Positions 46,401-61,400 of a stretch of 64,000 nt of DNA are shown here, piece by piece (the stretch's first letter is position 1; every line of letters starts with the position of its first letter). Location of the stretch: positions 1,488,001-1,552,000 of the forward strand of contig NW_027480530.1 in NCBI RefSeq assembly GCF_051401765.1, given 5' to 3'. The notes beneath the pieces were generated by a model that made no database searches, had not been told where the DNA came from, and saw only the letters and a program-made list of their open reading frames with translations. Made by a program: the position numbers and the translations under genes. The DNA is from Calliopsis andreniformis (taxonomy: Eukaryota > Arthropoda > Insecta > Hymenoptera > Andrenidae).

Positions 46401-49400
46401 CAGACACTGCTCCTGACACTGACATTGCCCCTGATACCGCTCCTGACACACACACTGCTACTGACACTGCTCCTGACACTGACACTGCTCCTGACACTGC
46501 TCCTGGCACAGCTCGTGTCACTGACACTGCTCGTGGCACTGCTCCTGATACAGACACTGCTGGTGATCCTGACAATGTTCCTGACACTGCTCCTGACACT
46601 GCTCCTGACACTGACACTGACACTGCTCCTGACACTGACACTGCTACTGACACTGACACTGCTCCTGACACTGCTCCTGACACTGACACTGCTCCTGACA
46701 CTGCTCCTGATACTGACACTGCTGCTGATCCTGACAATGCTCCTGACACTGCTCCTGACACAGCTCGTGTCACTGACACTGCTCCTGGCACTGCTCCTGA
46801 TACAGACACTGCTGGTGATCCTGACCATGTTCCTGACACTGCTCCTGACACTGCTCCTGACACTGACACTGACACTGACGCTGCACCTGACACTGCTCCT
46901 GTCACTGCTCCTGACACTGACACTGACACTGCTCCTGACACTGACACTGCTCCTGACACTGACACTGCTCCAGACACGGCTCATGACACTGCTCCTGACA
47001 CTGACACTGCTTTTGACACTGCTCCTGACACTGACACTGCTGCTGAACCTGACAATGCTCCTGACACTGCTCCTGACACAGCTCCTGAAACTGACACTGC
47101 CCCTCCCACTGTTCCTGACACTGCTGCACACACTGACACTGCTCCTGTCACTGTCACTGCTCCTGACACTGACTCTGCTTCTGTCACTGCTCCTGACACT
47201 GACACTGCCACTGACACTGCCCCTGACCCTGCTCCTGACACTGCTCCTGGCACTGACACTGCCCCTGACACTGCTCCTGACGCTGCACCTGACACTGACA
47301 CTTGTCCTGACACTGCTCCTGAATCTGACATTGGTCCTGACACTGCTCCTGACACTAACACTGCACCTGACACTGCTCCTGGCACTTCTCCTGTCACTGA
47401 CACTGCTCCTGACACTGCTCCTGACACAGACACTGCTGCTGATCCTGCCAATGCTCTTGGCAATGCTCCTGACACTGACAATGCACCTGACACTGCTCCT
47501 GACACTGCTCCTGACACTGACACTGCTCCTGTCACTGCTCCTGACACTGGCACTGCTGCTAAAACTGAGAATGCCCCTGACTCTGCTCCTGACACTGAAA
47601 CTGCTCCTGAAACTGCTCCTGACCCTGGCACTGCTCCTCAAACTGCTCCTGACACTGACGGTGCTGCTGATCCTGAGAATGCTCCTGACACTGCTCCTGA
47701 CACTGGCACTGCTGCTGACACTGCTGCTGACACTGGCACTGCTGCTGTTCCTGAGAATGCCCCTGAATATGCTCCTCACACTGACACTGCTCCTGATACT
47801 GCTCCTGACACTGACACTGCTCCTCACACTGCTCCTGACACTGACACTGCTCCTGATAATGACACTGACACTGCTACTGACACTGACACTGCTCCTGGCT
47901 CTGCTCCTGACACTGCACCTGAGAACGCTCCTGACTCTGACGCTGTACCTGACACTGCTCCTGTCACTGCTCCTGACACTGACACTGGCACTGCTCCTGA
48001 CACTGACACTGCTCCTGACACTGACACCGCTCCTTGTACTGCTACAGACACTGACACTGCTCCTGTCACTGCTCCTGACATTGCTCCTGACACTGACCCT
48101 GCTCCTGACACTGCTCCTGAAACTGCTCCAGAAACTGACACTGCTCCTAACACTGCTCCTGACACTGACACTACCCCTGACACTGTTCCTAACATTGCAG
48201 CTGACACTGACACTGCTCATGACACTGGCACTGGACCTGACACTGCTCCTGACACTGACACTGCTCCTGCCAGTGTTCCTGACACTGGTGCTCGCAAAGA
48301 CACTGCTCCTGACACTGACACAGCTCCAGACACTGACACTGCTCCTGTCACTGCTCCTGGCACTGACACTGACCCCGACACTGCTCCTGTCTCTGCCACT
48401 GACCCTGACACTGCTCCTGACACAGCTCCTGACACTGACACTGCTCCTGCCACTGCTCCTGGCACTGCTCCTGACTCTGACACTGCTCCTGACACTGCTC
48501 CTGATACTGACACTGGCACTGCTACTGACCATGCTGCTGACACTGACACTGCAGCTGATCCTGACAATGCTCCTGGCACTGCTCCAGCCACTGACACAGA
48601 CACTGCACCTGACACTGCTCCTGAAATAGCTGCTGTCACTGACACTTCTCCTGTCACTGCTCCTGACACTGACGGCGCTGCTGATCCTGAGAATGCTCCT
48701 GACACTGCTCCTGACACTGACACTGCTCCTGACACTGCTTCTGACACTGGTACTGCTGCTGTTCCTGAGAATGCCCCTGAATCTGCTCCTCACACTGACA
48801 CTGCTCCTGACACTGCTCCTGACACTGACACTGCTCCACACACTGCTCCTGACACTGACACTGCTCCTGACACTGGCACTGGACCTGACACTGCTCCTGA
48901 CACTGACACTGCTCCTGCCTATGTTCCTGACACTGGTGGTCACAAAGACACTGCTCCTGACACTGACAGTGCTCCTGACACTGCTCCTCACACTGCTCCT
49001 GATACTGACACTGGCACTGCTACTGTCCATGCTCCTGACACTGCTCCTGAGACTGCTCCAGACACTGACACTGCTCCTAACACTGCTCCTGACACTGACA
49101 CTACCCCTGACACTGTTCCTAACATTGCAGCTGACACTGACACTGCTCCTGACACTGGCACTGGACCTGACACTGCTCCTGACACTGACACTGCTCCTGC
49201 CACTGTTCCTGACACAGGTGCTCACAAAGACACTGCTCCTGACACTGACACTGCTCCTGACACTGCTCCTGACACTGCACCTGACACTGCTCCTGACACA
49301 GACACTGCTCGTGATACTGGCACTGACACTGCTCCTGACACTGACACTGGTCCTGTCACTGACACTGCTCCTCACACTGCTCCTGACACTGACACTGCTC

Positions 49401-52400
49401 CTCACACTGCTCCTGACACTGACACTGCACCTGAGAATGCTCCTGACACTGACGCTGCACCTGACACTGCTTCTGTCACTGCTCCTGACACTGACACTGA
49501 CACTGCTCCTGACACTGACACTGCTCCTGACACTGAAACTGCTCCAGACACTGCTCATGACACTGCTCCTGACACTGACACTGCTCCTGACACTGCTCCT
49601 GACACTGACACTGCTGCTGATCCTGACAATGCTCCTGACAATGCTCCTGACACAGCTCCTGAAGCTGAAACTGCACCTCCTACTGTTCCTTACACTGCTG
49701 CTCACACTGACACTGCTCCTGTCACTGGCACTGCTCCTGATACACACAGTGACACTGCTCCAGACACTGCTCCTGACACTGACATTGCCCCTGATACCGC
49801 TCCTGACACACACACTGCTACTGACACTGCTCCTGACACTGACACTGCTCCTGACACTGCTCCTGACACAGCTCGTGTCACTGACACTGCTCGTGGCACT
49901 GCTCCTGATACAGACACTGCTGGTGATCCTGACAATGTTCCTGACACTGCTCCTGACACTGCTCCTGACACTGACACTGACACTGCTCCTGACACTGACA
50001 CTGCTACTGACACTGACACTGCTCCTGACACTGCTCCTGACACTGACACTGCTCCTGACACTGCTCCTGATACTGACACTGCTGCTGATCCTGACAATGC
50101 TCCTGACACTGCTCCTGACACAGCTCGTGTCACTGACACTGCTCCTGGCACTGCTCCTGATACAGACACTGCTGGTGATCCTGACCATGTTCCTGACACT
50201 GCTCCTGACACTGCTCCTGACACTGACACTGACACTGACGCTGCACCTGACACTGCTCCTGTCACTGCTCCTGACACTGACACTGACACTGCTTCTGACA
50301 CTGACACTGCTCCTGACACTGACACTGCTCCAGACACGGCTCATGACACTGCTCCTGACACTGACACTGCTTTTGACACTGCTCCTGACACTGACACTGC
50401 TGCTGAACCTGACAATGCTCCTGACACTGCTCCTGACACAGCTCCTGAAACTGACACTGCCCCTCCCACTGTTCCTGACACTGCTGCACACACTGACACT
50501 GCTCCTGTCACTGTCACTGCTCCTGACACTGACTCTGCTTCTGTCACTGCTCCTGACACTGACACTGCCACTGACACTGCCCCTGACCCTGCTCCTGACA
50601 CTGCTCCTGGCACTGACACTGCCCCTGACACTGCTCCTGACGCTGCACCTGACACTGACACTTGTCCTGACACTGCTCCTGAATCTGACATTGGTCCTGA
50701 CACTGCTCCTGACACTAACACTGCACCTGACACTGCTCCTGGCACTTCTCCTGTCACTGACACTGCTCCTGACACTGCTCCTGACACAGACACTGCTGCT
50801 GATCCTGCCAATGCTCTTGGCAATGCTCCTGACACTGACAATGCACCTGACACTGCTCCTGACACTGCTCCTGACACTGACACTGCTCCTGTCACTGCTC
50901 CTGACACTGGCACTGCTGCTAAAACTGAGAATGCCCCTGACTCTGCTCCTGACACTGAAACTGCTCCTGAAACTGCTCCTGACCCTGGCACTGCTCCTCA
51001 AACTGCTCCTGACACTGAGGCTGCTCCTGATACTGACACTAACACTGCTTCTGACACTGACACTGCTCCTGGCGCTGCCCCTGACACTGCTCCTGAGACA
51101 GGCACTGCTCCTGATACTGACACTGACACTGCTCCTGCCACTGACACTGCTCCTGACACAGGCACTGCCCCTGGCTCTGATCCTAACACTGCTCCTGACA
51201 CTCACACTGCTCCAGACACTGCTCCTGATACTGACACTGGCACTGCTACTGACCATGCTCCGGACACTGACACTGCTGCTGATCCTGACAATGCTCCTAA
51301 CACTGCTCCAGTCACTGACACTGACACTGCACCTGACACTACTCCTGAAATAGTTGCTGTCAATGACACTGCTCCTGTCACTGCTCCTGACACTGACGGT
51401 GCTGCTGATCCTGAGAATGCTCCTGACACTGCTCCTGACACTGGCACTGCTGCTGACACTGCTGCTGACACTGGCACTGCTGCTGTTCCTGAGAATGCCC
51501 CTGAATATGCTCCTCACACTGACACTGCTCCTGATACTGCTCCTGACACTGACACTGCTCCTCACACTGCTCCTGACACTGACACTGCTCCTGATAATGA
51601 CACTGACACTGCTACTGACACTGACACTGCTCCTGGCTCTGCTCCTGACACTGCACCTGAGAACGCTCCTGACTCTGACGCTGTACCTGACACTGCTCCT
51701 GTCACTGCTCCTGACACTGACACTGGCACTGCTCCTGACACTGACACTGCTCCTGACACTGACACCGCTCCTTGTACTGCTACAGACACTGACACTGCTC
51801 CTGTCACTGCTCCTGACATTGCTCCTGACACTGACCCTGCTCCTGACACTGCTCCTGAAACTGCTCCAGAAACTGACACTGCTCCTAACACTGCTCCTGA
51901 CACTGACACTACCCCTGACACTGTTCCTAACATTGCAGCTGACACTGACACTGCTCATGACACTGGCACTGGACCTGACACTGCTCCTGACACTGACACT
52001 GCTCCTGCCAGTGTTCCTGACACTGGTGCTCGCAAAGACACTGCTCCTGACACTGACACAGCTCCAGACACTGACACTGCTCCTGTCACTGCTCCTGACA
52101 CTGACACTGACCCCGACACTGCTCCTGTCTCTGCCACTGACCCTGACACTGCTCCTGACACAGCTCCTGACACTGACACTGCTCCTGCCACTGCTCCTGG
52201 CACTGCTCCTGACTCTGACACTGCTCCTGACACTGCTCCTGATACTGACACTGGCACTGCTACTGACCATGCTGCTGACACTGACACTGCAGCTGATCCT
52301 GACAATGCTCCTGGCACTGCTCCAGCCACTGACACAGACACTGCACCTGACACTGCTCCTGAAATAGCTGCTGTCACTGACACTTCTCCTGTCACTGCTC

Positions 52401-55400
52401 CTGACACTGACGGCGCTCCTGATCCTGAGAATGCTCCTGACACTGCTCCTGACACTGACACTGCTCCTGACACTGCTTCTGACACTGGTACTGCTGCTGT
52501 TCCTGAGAATGCCCCTGAATCTGCTCCTCACACTGACACTGCTCCTGACACTGCTCCTGACACTGACACTGCTCCACACACTGCTCCTGACACTGACACT
52601 GCTCCTGACACTGGCACTGGACCTGACACTGCTCCTGACACTGACACTGCTCCTGCCTATGTTCCTGACACTGGTGGTCACAAAGACACTGCTCCTGACA
52701 CTGACAGTGCTCCTGACACTGCTCCTCACACTGCTCCTGATACTGACACTGGCACTGCTACTGTCCATGCTCCTGACACTGCTCCTGAGACTGCTCCAGA
52801 CACTGACACTGCTCCTAACACTGCTCCTGACACTGACACTACCCCTGACACTGTTCCTAACATTGCAGCTGACACTGACACTGCTCCTGACACTGGCACT
52901 GGACCTGACACTGCTCCTGACACTGACACTGCTCCTGCCACTGTTCCTGACACAGGTGCTCACAAAGACACTGCTCCTGACACTGACACTGCTCCTGACA
53001 CTGCTCCTGACACTGCACCTGACACTGCTCCTGACACAGACACTGCTCGTGATACTGGCACTGACACTGCTCCTGACACTGACACTGGTCCTGTCACTGA
53101 CACTGCTCCTCACACTGCTCCTGACACTGACACTGCTCCTCACACTGCTCCTGACACTGACACTGCACCTGAGAATGCTCCTGACACTGACGCTGCACCT
53201 GACACTGCTTCTGTCACTGCTCCTGACACTGACACTGACACTGCTCCTGACACTGACACTGCTCCTGACACTGAAACTGCTCCAGACACTGCTCATGACA
53301 CTGCTCCTGACACTGACACTGCTCCTGACACTGCTCCTGACACTGACACTGCTGCTGATCCTGACAATGCTCCTGACAATGCTCCTGACACAGCTCCTGA
53401 AGCTGAAACTGCACCTCCTACTGTTCCTTACACTGCTGCTCACACTGACACTGCTCCTGTCACTGGCACTGCTCCTGATACACACAGTGACACTGCTCCA
53501 GACACTGCTCCTGACACTGACATTGCCCCTGATACCGCTCCTGACACACACACTGCTACTGACACTGCTCCTGACACTGACACTGCTCCTGACACTGCTC
53601 CTGACACAGCTCGTGTCACTGACACTGCTCGTGGCACTGCTCCTGATACAGACACTGCTGGTGATCCTGACAATGTTCCTGACACTGCTCCTGACACTGC
53701 TCCTGACACTGACACTGACACTGCTCCTGACACTGACACTGCTACTGACACTGACACTGCTCCTGACACTGCTCCTGACACTGACACTGCTCCTGACACT
53801 GCTCCTGATACTGACACTGCTGCTGATCCTGACAATGCTCCTGACACTGCTCCTGACACAGCTCGTGTCACTGACACTGCTCCTGGCACTGCTCCTGATA
53901 CAGACACTGCTGGTGATCCTGACCATGTTCCTGACACTGCTCCTGACACTGCTCCTGACACTGACACTGACACTGACGCTGCACCTGACACTGCTCCTGT
54001 CACTGCTCCTGACACTGACACTGACACTGCTCCTGACACTGACACTGCTCCTGACACTGACACTGCTCCAGACACGGCTCATGACACTGCTCCTGACACT
54101 GACACTGCTTTTGACACTGCTCCTGACACTGACACTGCTGCTGAACCTGACAATGCTCCTGACACTGCTCCTGACACAGCTCCTGAAACTGACACTGCCC
54201 CTCCCACTGTTCCTGACACTGCTGCACACACTGACACTGCTCCTGTCACTGTCACTGCTCCTGATACAGACACTGACACTGGTCCAGACACTGCTCCTGA
54301 CACTGACATTGCCCCTGATACCGCTCCTGACACTCACACTGCTACTGACACTGCTCCTGAGACTGACACTGCTCCTGACACTGCTCCTGACACAGCTCGT
54401 GTCACTGACACTGCTCCTGGCACTGCTCCTGATACAGACACTGCTGGTGATCCTGACCATGTTCCTGACACTGCTCCTGACACTGCTCCTGACACTGACA
54501 CTGACACTGACACAGCTCCAGACACTGCTCCTGTCACTGCTCCTGACACTGACACTGACCCCGACACTGCTCCTGTCTCTGACACTGAACCTGACACTGC
54601 TCCTGACACAGCTCCTGACACTGACACTGCTCCTGACACTGCTCCTGGCACTGCTCCTGACTCTGACACTGCTCCTGACACTGCTCCTGATACTGACACT
54701 GGCACTGCTACTGACCATGCTGCTGACACTGACACTCCTGCTGATCCTGACAATGCTCCTGGCACTGCTCCAGCCACTGACACAGACACTGCACCTGACA
54801 CTGCTCCTGAAATAGCTGCTGACACTGACACTTCTCCTGTCACTGCTCCTGACACTGACGGCGCTGCTGATCCTGAGAATGCTCCTGACACTGCTCCTGA
54901 CACTGACACTGCTCCTGACACTGCTCCTGACACAGCTCGTGTCACTGACACTGCTCCTGGCACTGCTCCTGATACAGACACTGCTGGTGATCCTGACCAT
55001 GTTCTTGACACTGCTCCTGACACTGCTCCTGACACTGACACTGCTCCTGACACTGCTTCTGACACTGGCACTGCTGCTGTTCCTGAGAATGCCCCTGAAT
55101 ATGCTCCTCACACTGACACTGCTCCTGACACTGCTCCTGACACTGACACTGCTCCTCACACTGCTCCTGACACTGACACTGCTCCTGATAATGACACTGA
55201 CACTGCTACAGACACTGACACTGCTCCTGGCTCTACTCCTGACACTGCACCTGAGAATGCTCCTGACTCTGACGCTGCACCTGACACTGCTCCTGTCACT
55301 GCTCCTGACACTGACACTGGCACTGCTCCTGACACTGACACTGCTCCTGACACTGACACTGCTCCTGACACTGGCACTGGACCTGACACTGCTCCTGACA

Positions 55401-58400
55401 CTGACACTGCTCCTGCCTATGTTCCTGACACTGGTGGTCACAAAGACACTGCTCCTGACACTGACAGTGCTCCTGACACTGCTCCTCACACTGCTCCTGA
55501 TACTGACACTGGCACTGCTACTGTCCATGCTCCTGACACTGCTCCTGAGACTGCTCCAGACACTGACACTGCTCCTAACACTGCTCCTGACACTGACACT
55601 ACCCCTGACACTGTTCCTAACATTGCAGCTGACACTGACACTGCTCCTGACACTGGCACTGGACCTGACACTGCTCCTGACACTGACACTGCTCCTGCCA
55701 CTGTTCCTGACACAGGTGCTCACAAAGACACTGCTCCTGACACTGACACTGCTCCTGACACTGCTCCTGACACTGCACCTGACACTGCTCCTGACACAGA
55801 CACTGCTCGTGATACTGGCACTGACACTGCTCCTGACACTGACACTGGTCCTGTCACTGACACTGCTCCTCACACTGCTCCTGACACTGACACTGCTCCT
55901 CACACTGCTCCTGACACTGACACTGCACCTGAGAATGCTCCTGACACTGACGCTGCACCTGACACTGCTTCTGTCACTGCTCCTGACACTGACACTGACA
56001 CTGCTCCTGACACTGACACTGCTCCTGACACTGAAACTGCTCCAGACACTGCTCATGACACTGCTCCTGACACTGACACTGCTCCTGACACTGCTCCTGA
56101 CACTGACACTGCTGCTGATCCTGACAATGCTCCTGACAATGCTCCTGACACAGCTCCTGAAGCTGAAACTGCACCTCCTACTGTTCCTTACACTGCTGCT
56201 CACACTGACACTGCTCCTGTCACTGGCACTGCTCCTGATACACACAGTGACACTGCTCCAGACACTGCTCCTGACACTGACATTGCCCCTGATACCGCTC
56301 CTGACACACACACTGCTACTGACACTGCTCCTGACACTGACACTGCTCCTGACACTGCTCCTGGCACAGCTCGTGTCACTGACACTGCTCGTGGCACTGC
56401 TCCTGATACAGACACTGCTGGTGATCCTGACAATGTTCCTGACACTGCTCCTGACACTGCTCCTGACACTGACACTGACACTGCTCCTGACACTGACACT
56501 GCTACTGACACTGACACTGCTCCTGACACTGCTCCTGACACTGACACTGCTCCTGACACTGCTCCTGATACTGACACTGCTGCTGATCCTGACAATGCTC
56601 CTGACACTGCTCCTGACACAGCTCGTGTCACTGACACTGCTCCTGGCACTGCTCCTGATACAGACACTGCTGGTGATCCTGACCATGTTCCTGACACTGC
56701 TCCTGACACTGCTCCTGACACTGACACTGACACTGACGCTGCACCTGACACTGCTCCTGTCACTGCTCCTGACACTGACACTGACACTGCTCCTGACACT
56801 GACACTGCTCCTGACACTGACACTGCTCCAGACACGGCTCATGACACTGCTCCTGACACTGACACTGCTTTTGACACTGCTCCTGACACTGACACTGCTG
56901 CTGAACCTGACAATGCTCCTGACACTGCTCCTGACACAGCTCCTGAAACTGACACTGCCCCTCCCACTGTTCCTGACACTGCTGCACACACTGACACTGC
57001 TCCTGTCACTGTCACTGCTCCTGACACTGACTCTGCTTCTGTCACTGCTCCTGACACTGACACTGCCACTGACACTGCCCCTGACCCTGCTCCTGACACT
57101 GCTCCTGGCACTGACACTGCCCCTGACACTGCTCCTGACGCTGCACCTGACACTGACACTTGTCCTGACACTGCTCCTGAATCTGACATTGGTCCTGACA
57201 CTGCTCCTGACACTAACACTGCACCTGACACTGCTCCTGGCACTTCTCCTGTCACTGACACTGCTCCTGACACTGCTCCTGACACAGACACTGCTGCTGA
57301 TCCTGCCAATGCTCTTGGCAATGCTCCTGACACTGACAATGCACCTGACACTGCTCCTGACACTGCTCCTGACACTGACACTGCTCCTGTCACTGCTCCT
57401 GACACTGGCACTGCTGCTAAAACTGAGAATGCCCCTGACTCTGCTCCTGACACTGAAACTGCTCCTGAAACTGCTCCTGACCCTGGCACTGCTCCTCAAA
57501 CTGCTCCTGACACTGAGGCTGCTCCTGATACTGACACTAACACTGCTTCTGACACTGACACTGCTCCTGGCGCTGCCCCTGACACTGCTCCTGAGACAGG
57601 CACTGCTCCTGATACTGACACTGACACTGCTCCTGCCACTGACACTGCTCCTGACACAGGCACTGCCCCTGGCTCTGATCCTAACACTGCTCCTGACACT
57701 CACACTGCTCCAGACACTGCTCCTGATACTGACACTGGCACTGCTACTGACCATGCTCCGGACACTGACACTGCTGCTGATCCTGACAATGCTCCTAACA
57801 CTGCTCCAGTCACTGACACTGACACTGCACCTGACACTACTCCTGAAATAGTTGCTGTCAATGACACTGCTCCTGTCACTGCTCCTGACACTGACGGTGC
57901 TGCTGATCCTGAGAATGCTCCTGACACTGCTCCTGACACTGGCACTGCTGCTGACACTGCTGCTGACACTGGCACTGCTGCTGTTCCTGAGAATGCCCCT
58001 GAATATGCTCCTCACACTGACACTGCTCCTGATACTGCTCCTGACACTGACACTGCTCCTCACACTGCTCCTGACACTGACACTGCTCCTGATAATGACA
58101 CTGACACTGCTACTGACACTGACACTGCTCCTGGCTCTGCTCCTGACACTGCACCTGAGAACGCTCCTGACTCTGACGCTGTACCTGACACTGCTCCTGT
58201 CACTGCTCCTGACACTGACACTGGCACTGCTCCTGACACTGACACTGCTCCTGACACTGACACCGCTCCTTGTACTGCTACAGACACTGACACTGCTCCT
58301 GTCACTGCTCCTGACATTGCTCCTGACACTGACCCTGCTCCTGACACTGCTCCTGAAACTGCTCCAGAAACTGACACTGCTCCTAACACTGCTCCTGACA

Positions 58401-61400
58401 CTGACACTACCCCTGACACTGTTCCTAACATTGCAGCTGACACTGACACTGCTCATGACACTGGCACTGGACCTGACACTGCTCCTGACACTGACACTGC
58501 TCCTGCCAGTGTTCCTGACACTGGTGCTCGCAAAGACACTGCTCCTGACACTGACACAGCTCCAGACACTGACACTGCTCCTGTCACTGCTCCTGACACT
58601 GACACTGACCCCGACACTGCTCCTGTCTCTGCCACTGACCCTGACACTGCTCCTGACACAGCTCCTGACACTGACACTGCTCCTGCCACTGCTCCTGGCA
58701 CTGCTCCTGACTCTGACACTGCTCCTGACACTGCTCCTGATACTGACACTGGCACTGCTACTGACCATGCTGCTGACACTGACACTGCAGCTGATCCTGA
58801 CAATGCTCCTGGCACTGCTCCAGCCACTGACACAGACACTGCACCTGACACTGCTCCTGAAATAGCTGCTGTCACTGACACTTCTCCTGTCACTGCTCCT
58901 GACACTGACGGCGCTGCTGATCCTGAGAATGCTCCTGACACTGCTCCTGACACTGACACTGCTCCTGACACTGCTTCTGACACTGGTACTGCTGCTGTTC
59001 CTGAGAATGCCCCTGAATCTGCTCCTCACACTGACACTGCTCCTGACACTGCTCCTGACACTGACACTGCTCCACACACTGCTCCTGACACTGACACTGC
59101 TCCTGACACTGGCACTGGACCTGACACTGCTCCTGACACTGACACTGCTCCTGCCTATGTTCCTGACACTGGTGGTCACAAAGACACTGCTCCTGACACT
59201 GACAGTGCTCCTGACACTGCTCCTCACACTGCTCCTGATACTGACACTGGCACTGCTACTGTCCATGCTCCTGACACTGCTCCTGAGACTGCTCCAGACA
59301 CTGACACTGCTCCTAACACTGCTCCTGACACTGACACTACCCCTGACACTGTTCCTAACATTGCAGCTGACACTGACACTGCTCCTGACACTGGCACTGG
59401 ACCTGACACTGCTCCTGACACTGACACTGCTCCTGCCACTGTTCCTGACACAGGTGCTCACAAAGACACTGCTCCTGACACTGACACTGCTCCTGACACT
59501 GCTCCTGACACTGCACCTGACACTGCTCCTGACACAGACACTGCTCGTGATACTGGCACTGACACTGCTCCTGACACTGACACTGGTCCTGTCACTGACA
59601 CTGCTCCTCACACTGCTCCTGACACTGACACTGCTCCTCACACTGCTCCTGACACTGACACTGCACCTGAGAATGCTCCTGACACTGACGCTGCACCTGA
59701 CACTGCTTCTGTCACTGCTCCTGACACTGACACTGACACTGCTCCTGACACTGACACTGCTCCTGACACTGAAACTGCTCCAGACACTGCTCATGACACT
59801 GCTCCTGACACTGACACTGCTCCTGACACTGCTCCTGACACTGACACTGCTGCTGATCCTGACAATGCTCCTGACAATGCTCCTGACACAGCTCCTGAAG
59901 CTGAAACTGCACCTCCTACTGTTCCTTACACTGCTGCTCACACTGACACTGCTCCTGTCACTGGCACTGCTCCTGATACACACAGTGACACTGCTCCAGA
60001 CACTGCTCCTGACACTGACATTGCCCCTGATACCGCTCCTGACACACACACTGCTACTGACACTGCTCCTGACACTGACACTGCTCCTGACACTGCTCCT
60101 GACACAGCTCGTGTCACTGACACTGCTCGTGGCACTGCTCCTGATACAGACACTGCTGGTGATCCTGACAATGTTCCTGACACTGCTCCTGACACTGCTC
60201 CTGACACTGACACTGACACTGCTCCTGACACTGACACTGCTACTGACACTGACACTGCTCCTGACACTGCTCCTGACACTGACACTGCTCCTGACACTGC
60301 TCCTGATACTGACACTGCTGCTGATCCTGACAATGCTCCTGACACTGCTCCTGACACAGCTCGTGTCACTGACACTGCTCCTGGCACTGCTCCTGATACA
60401 GACACTGCTGGTGATCCTGACCATGTTCCTGACACTGCTCCTGACACTGCTCCTGACACTGACACTGACACTGACGCTGCACCTGACACTGCTCCTGTCA
60501 CTGCTCCTGACACTGACACTGACACTGCTCCTGACACTGACACTGCTCCTGACACTGACACTGCTCCAGACACGGCTCATGACACTGCTCCTGACACTGA
60601 CACTGCTTTTGACACTGCTCCTGACACTGACACTGCTGCTGAACCTGACAATGCTCCTGACACTGCTCCTGACACAGCTCCTGAAACTGACACTGCCCCT
60701 CCCACTGTTCCTGACACTGCTGCACACACTGACACTGCTCCTGTCACTGTCACTGCTCCTGATACAGACACTGACACTGGTCCAGACACTGCTCCTGACA
60801 CTGACATTGCCCCTGATACCGCTCCTGACACTCACACTGCTACTGACACTGCTCCTGAGACTGACACTGCTCCTGACACTGCTCCTGACACAGCTCGTGT
60901 CACTGACGCTGCTCCTGGCACTGCTCCTGATACAGACACTGCTGGTGATCCTGACCATGTTCCTGACACTGCTCCTGACACTGCTCCTGACACTGACACT
61001 GACACTGACACAGCTCCAGACACTGCTCCTGTCACTGCTCCTGACACTGACACTGACCCCGACACTGCTCCTGTCTCTGACACTGAACCTGACACTGCTC
61101 CTGACACAGCTCCTGACACTGACACTGCTCCTGACACTGCTCCTGGCACTGCTCCTGACTCTGACACTGCTCCTGACACTGCTCCTGATACTGACACTGG
61201 CACTGCTACTGACCATGCTGCTGACACTGACACTCCTGCTGATCCTGACAATGCTCCTGGCACTGCTCCAGCCACTGACACAGACACTGCACCTGACACT
61301 GCTCCTGAAATAGCTGCTGACACTGACACTTCTCCTGTCACTGCTCCTGACACTGACGGCGCTGCTGATCCTGAGAATGCTCCTGACACTGCTCCTGACA

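Noticed and set aside
45333..48629. Leu/Thr-rich + strand frames of 100-1100 codons that look like membrane proteins
   Set aside because: They are the Leu-Leu-Thr-Leu reading of the same hexamers. Nearly all stop at the shared CTGAAATAG island and begin at any GTG, CTG or ATG variant, so lengths follow the duplication pattern rather than gene structure.
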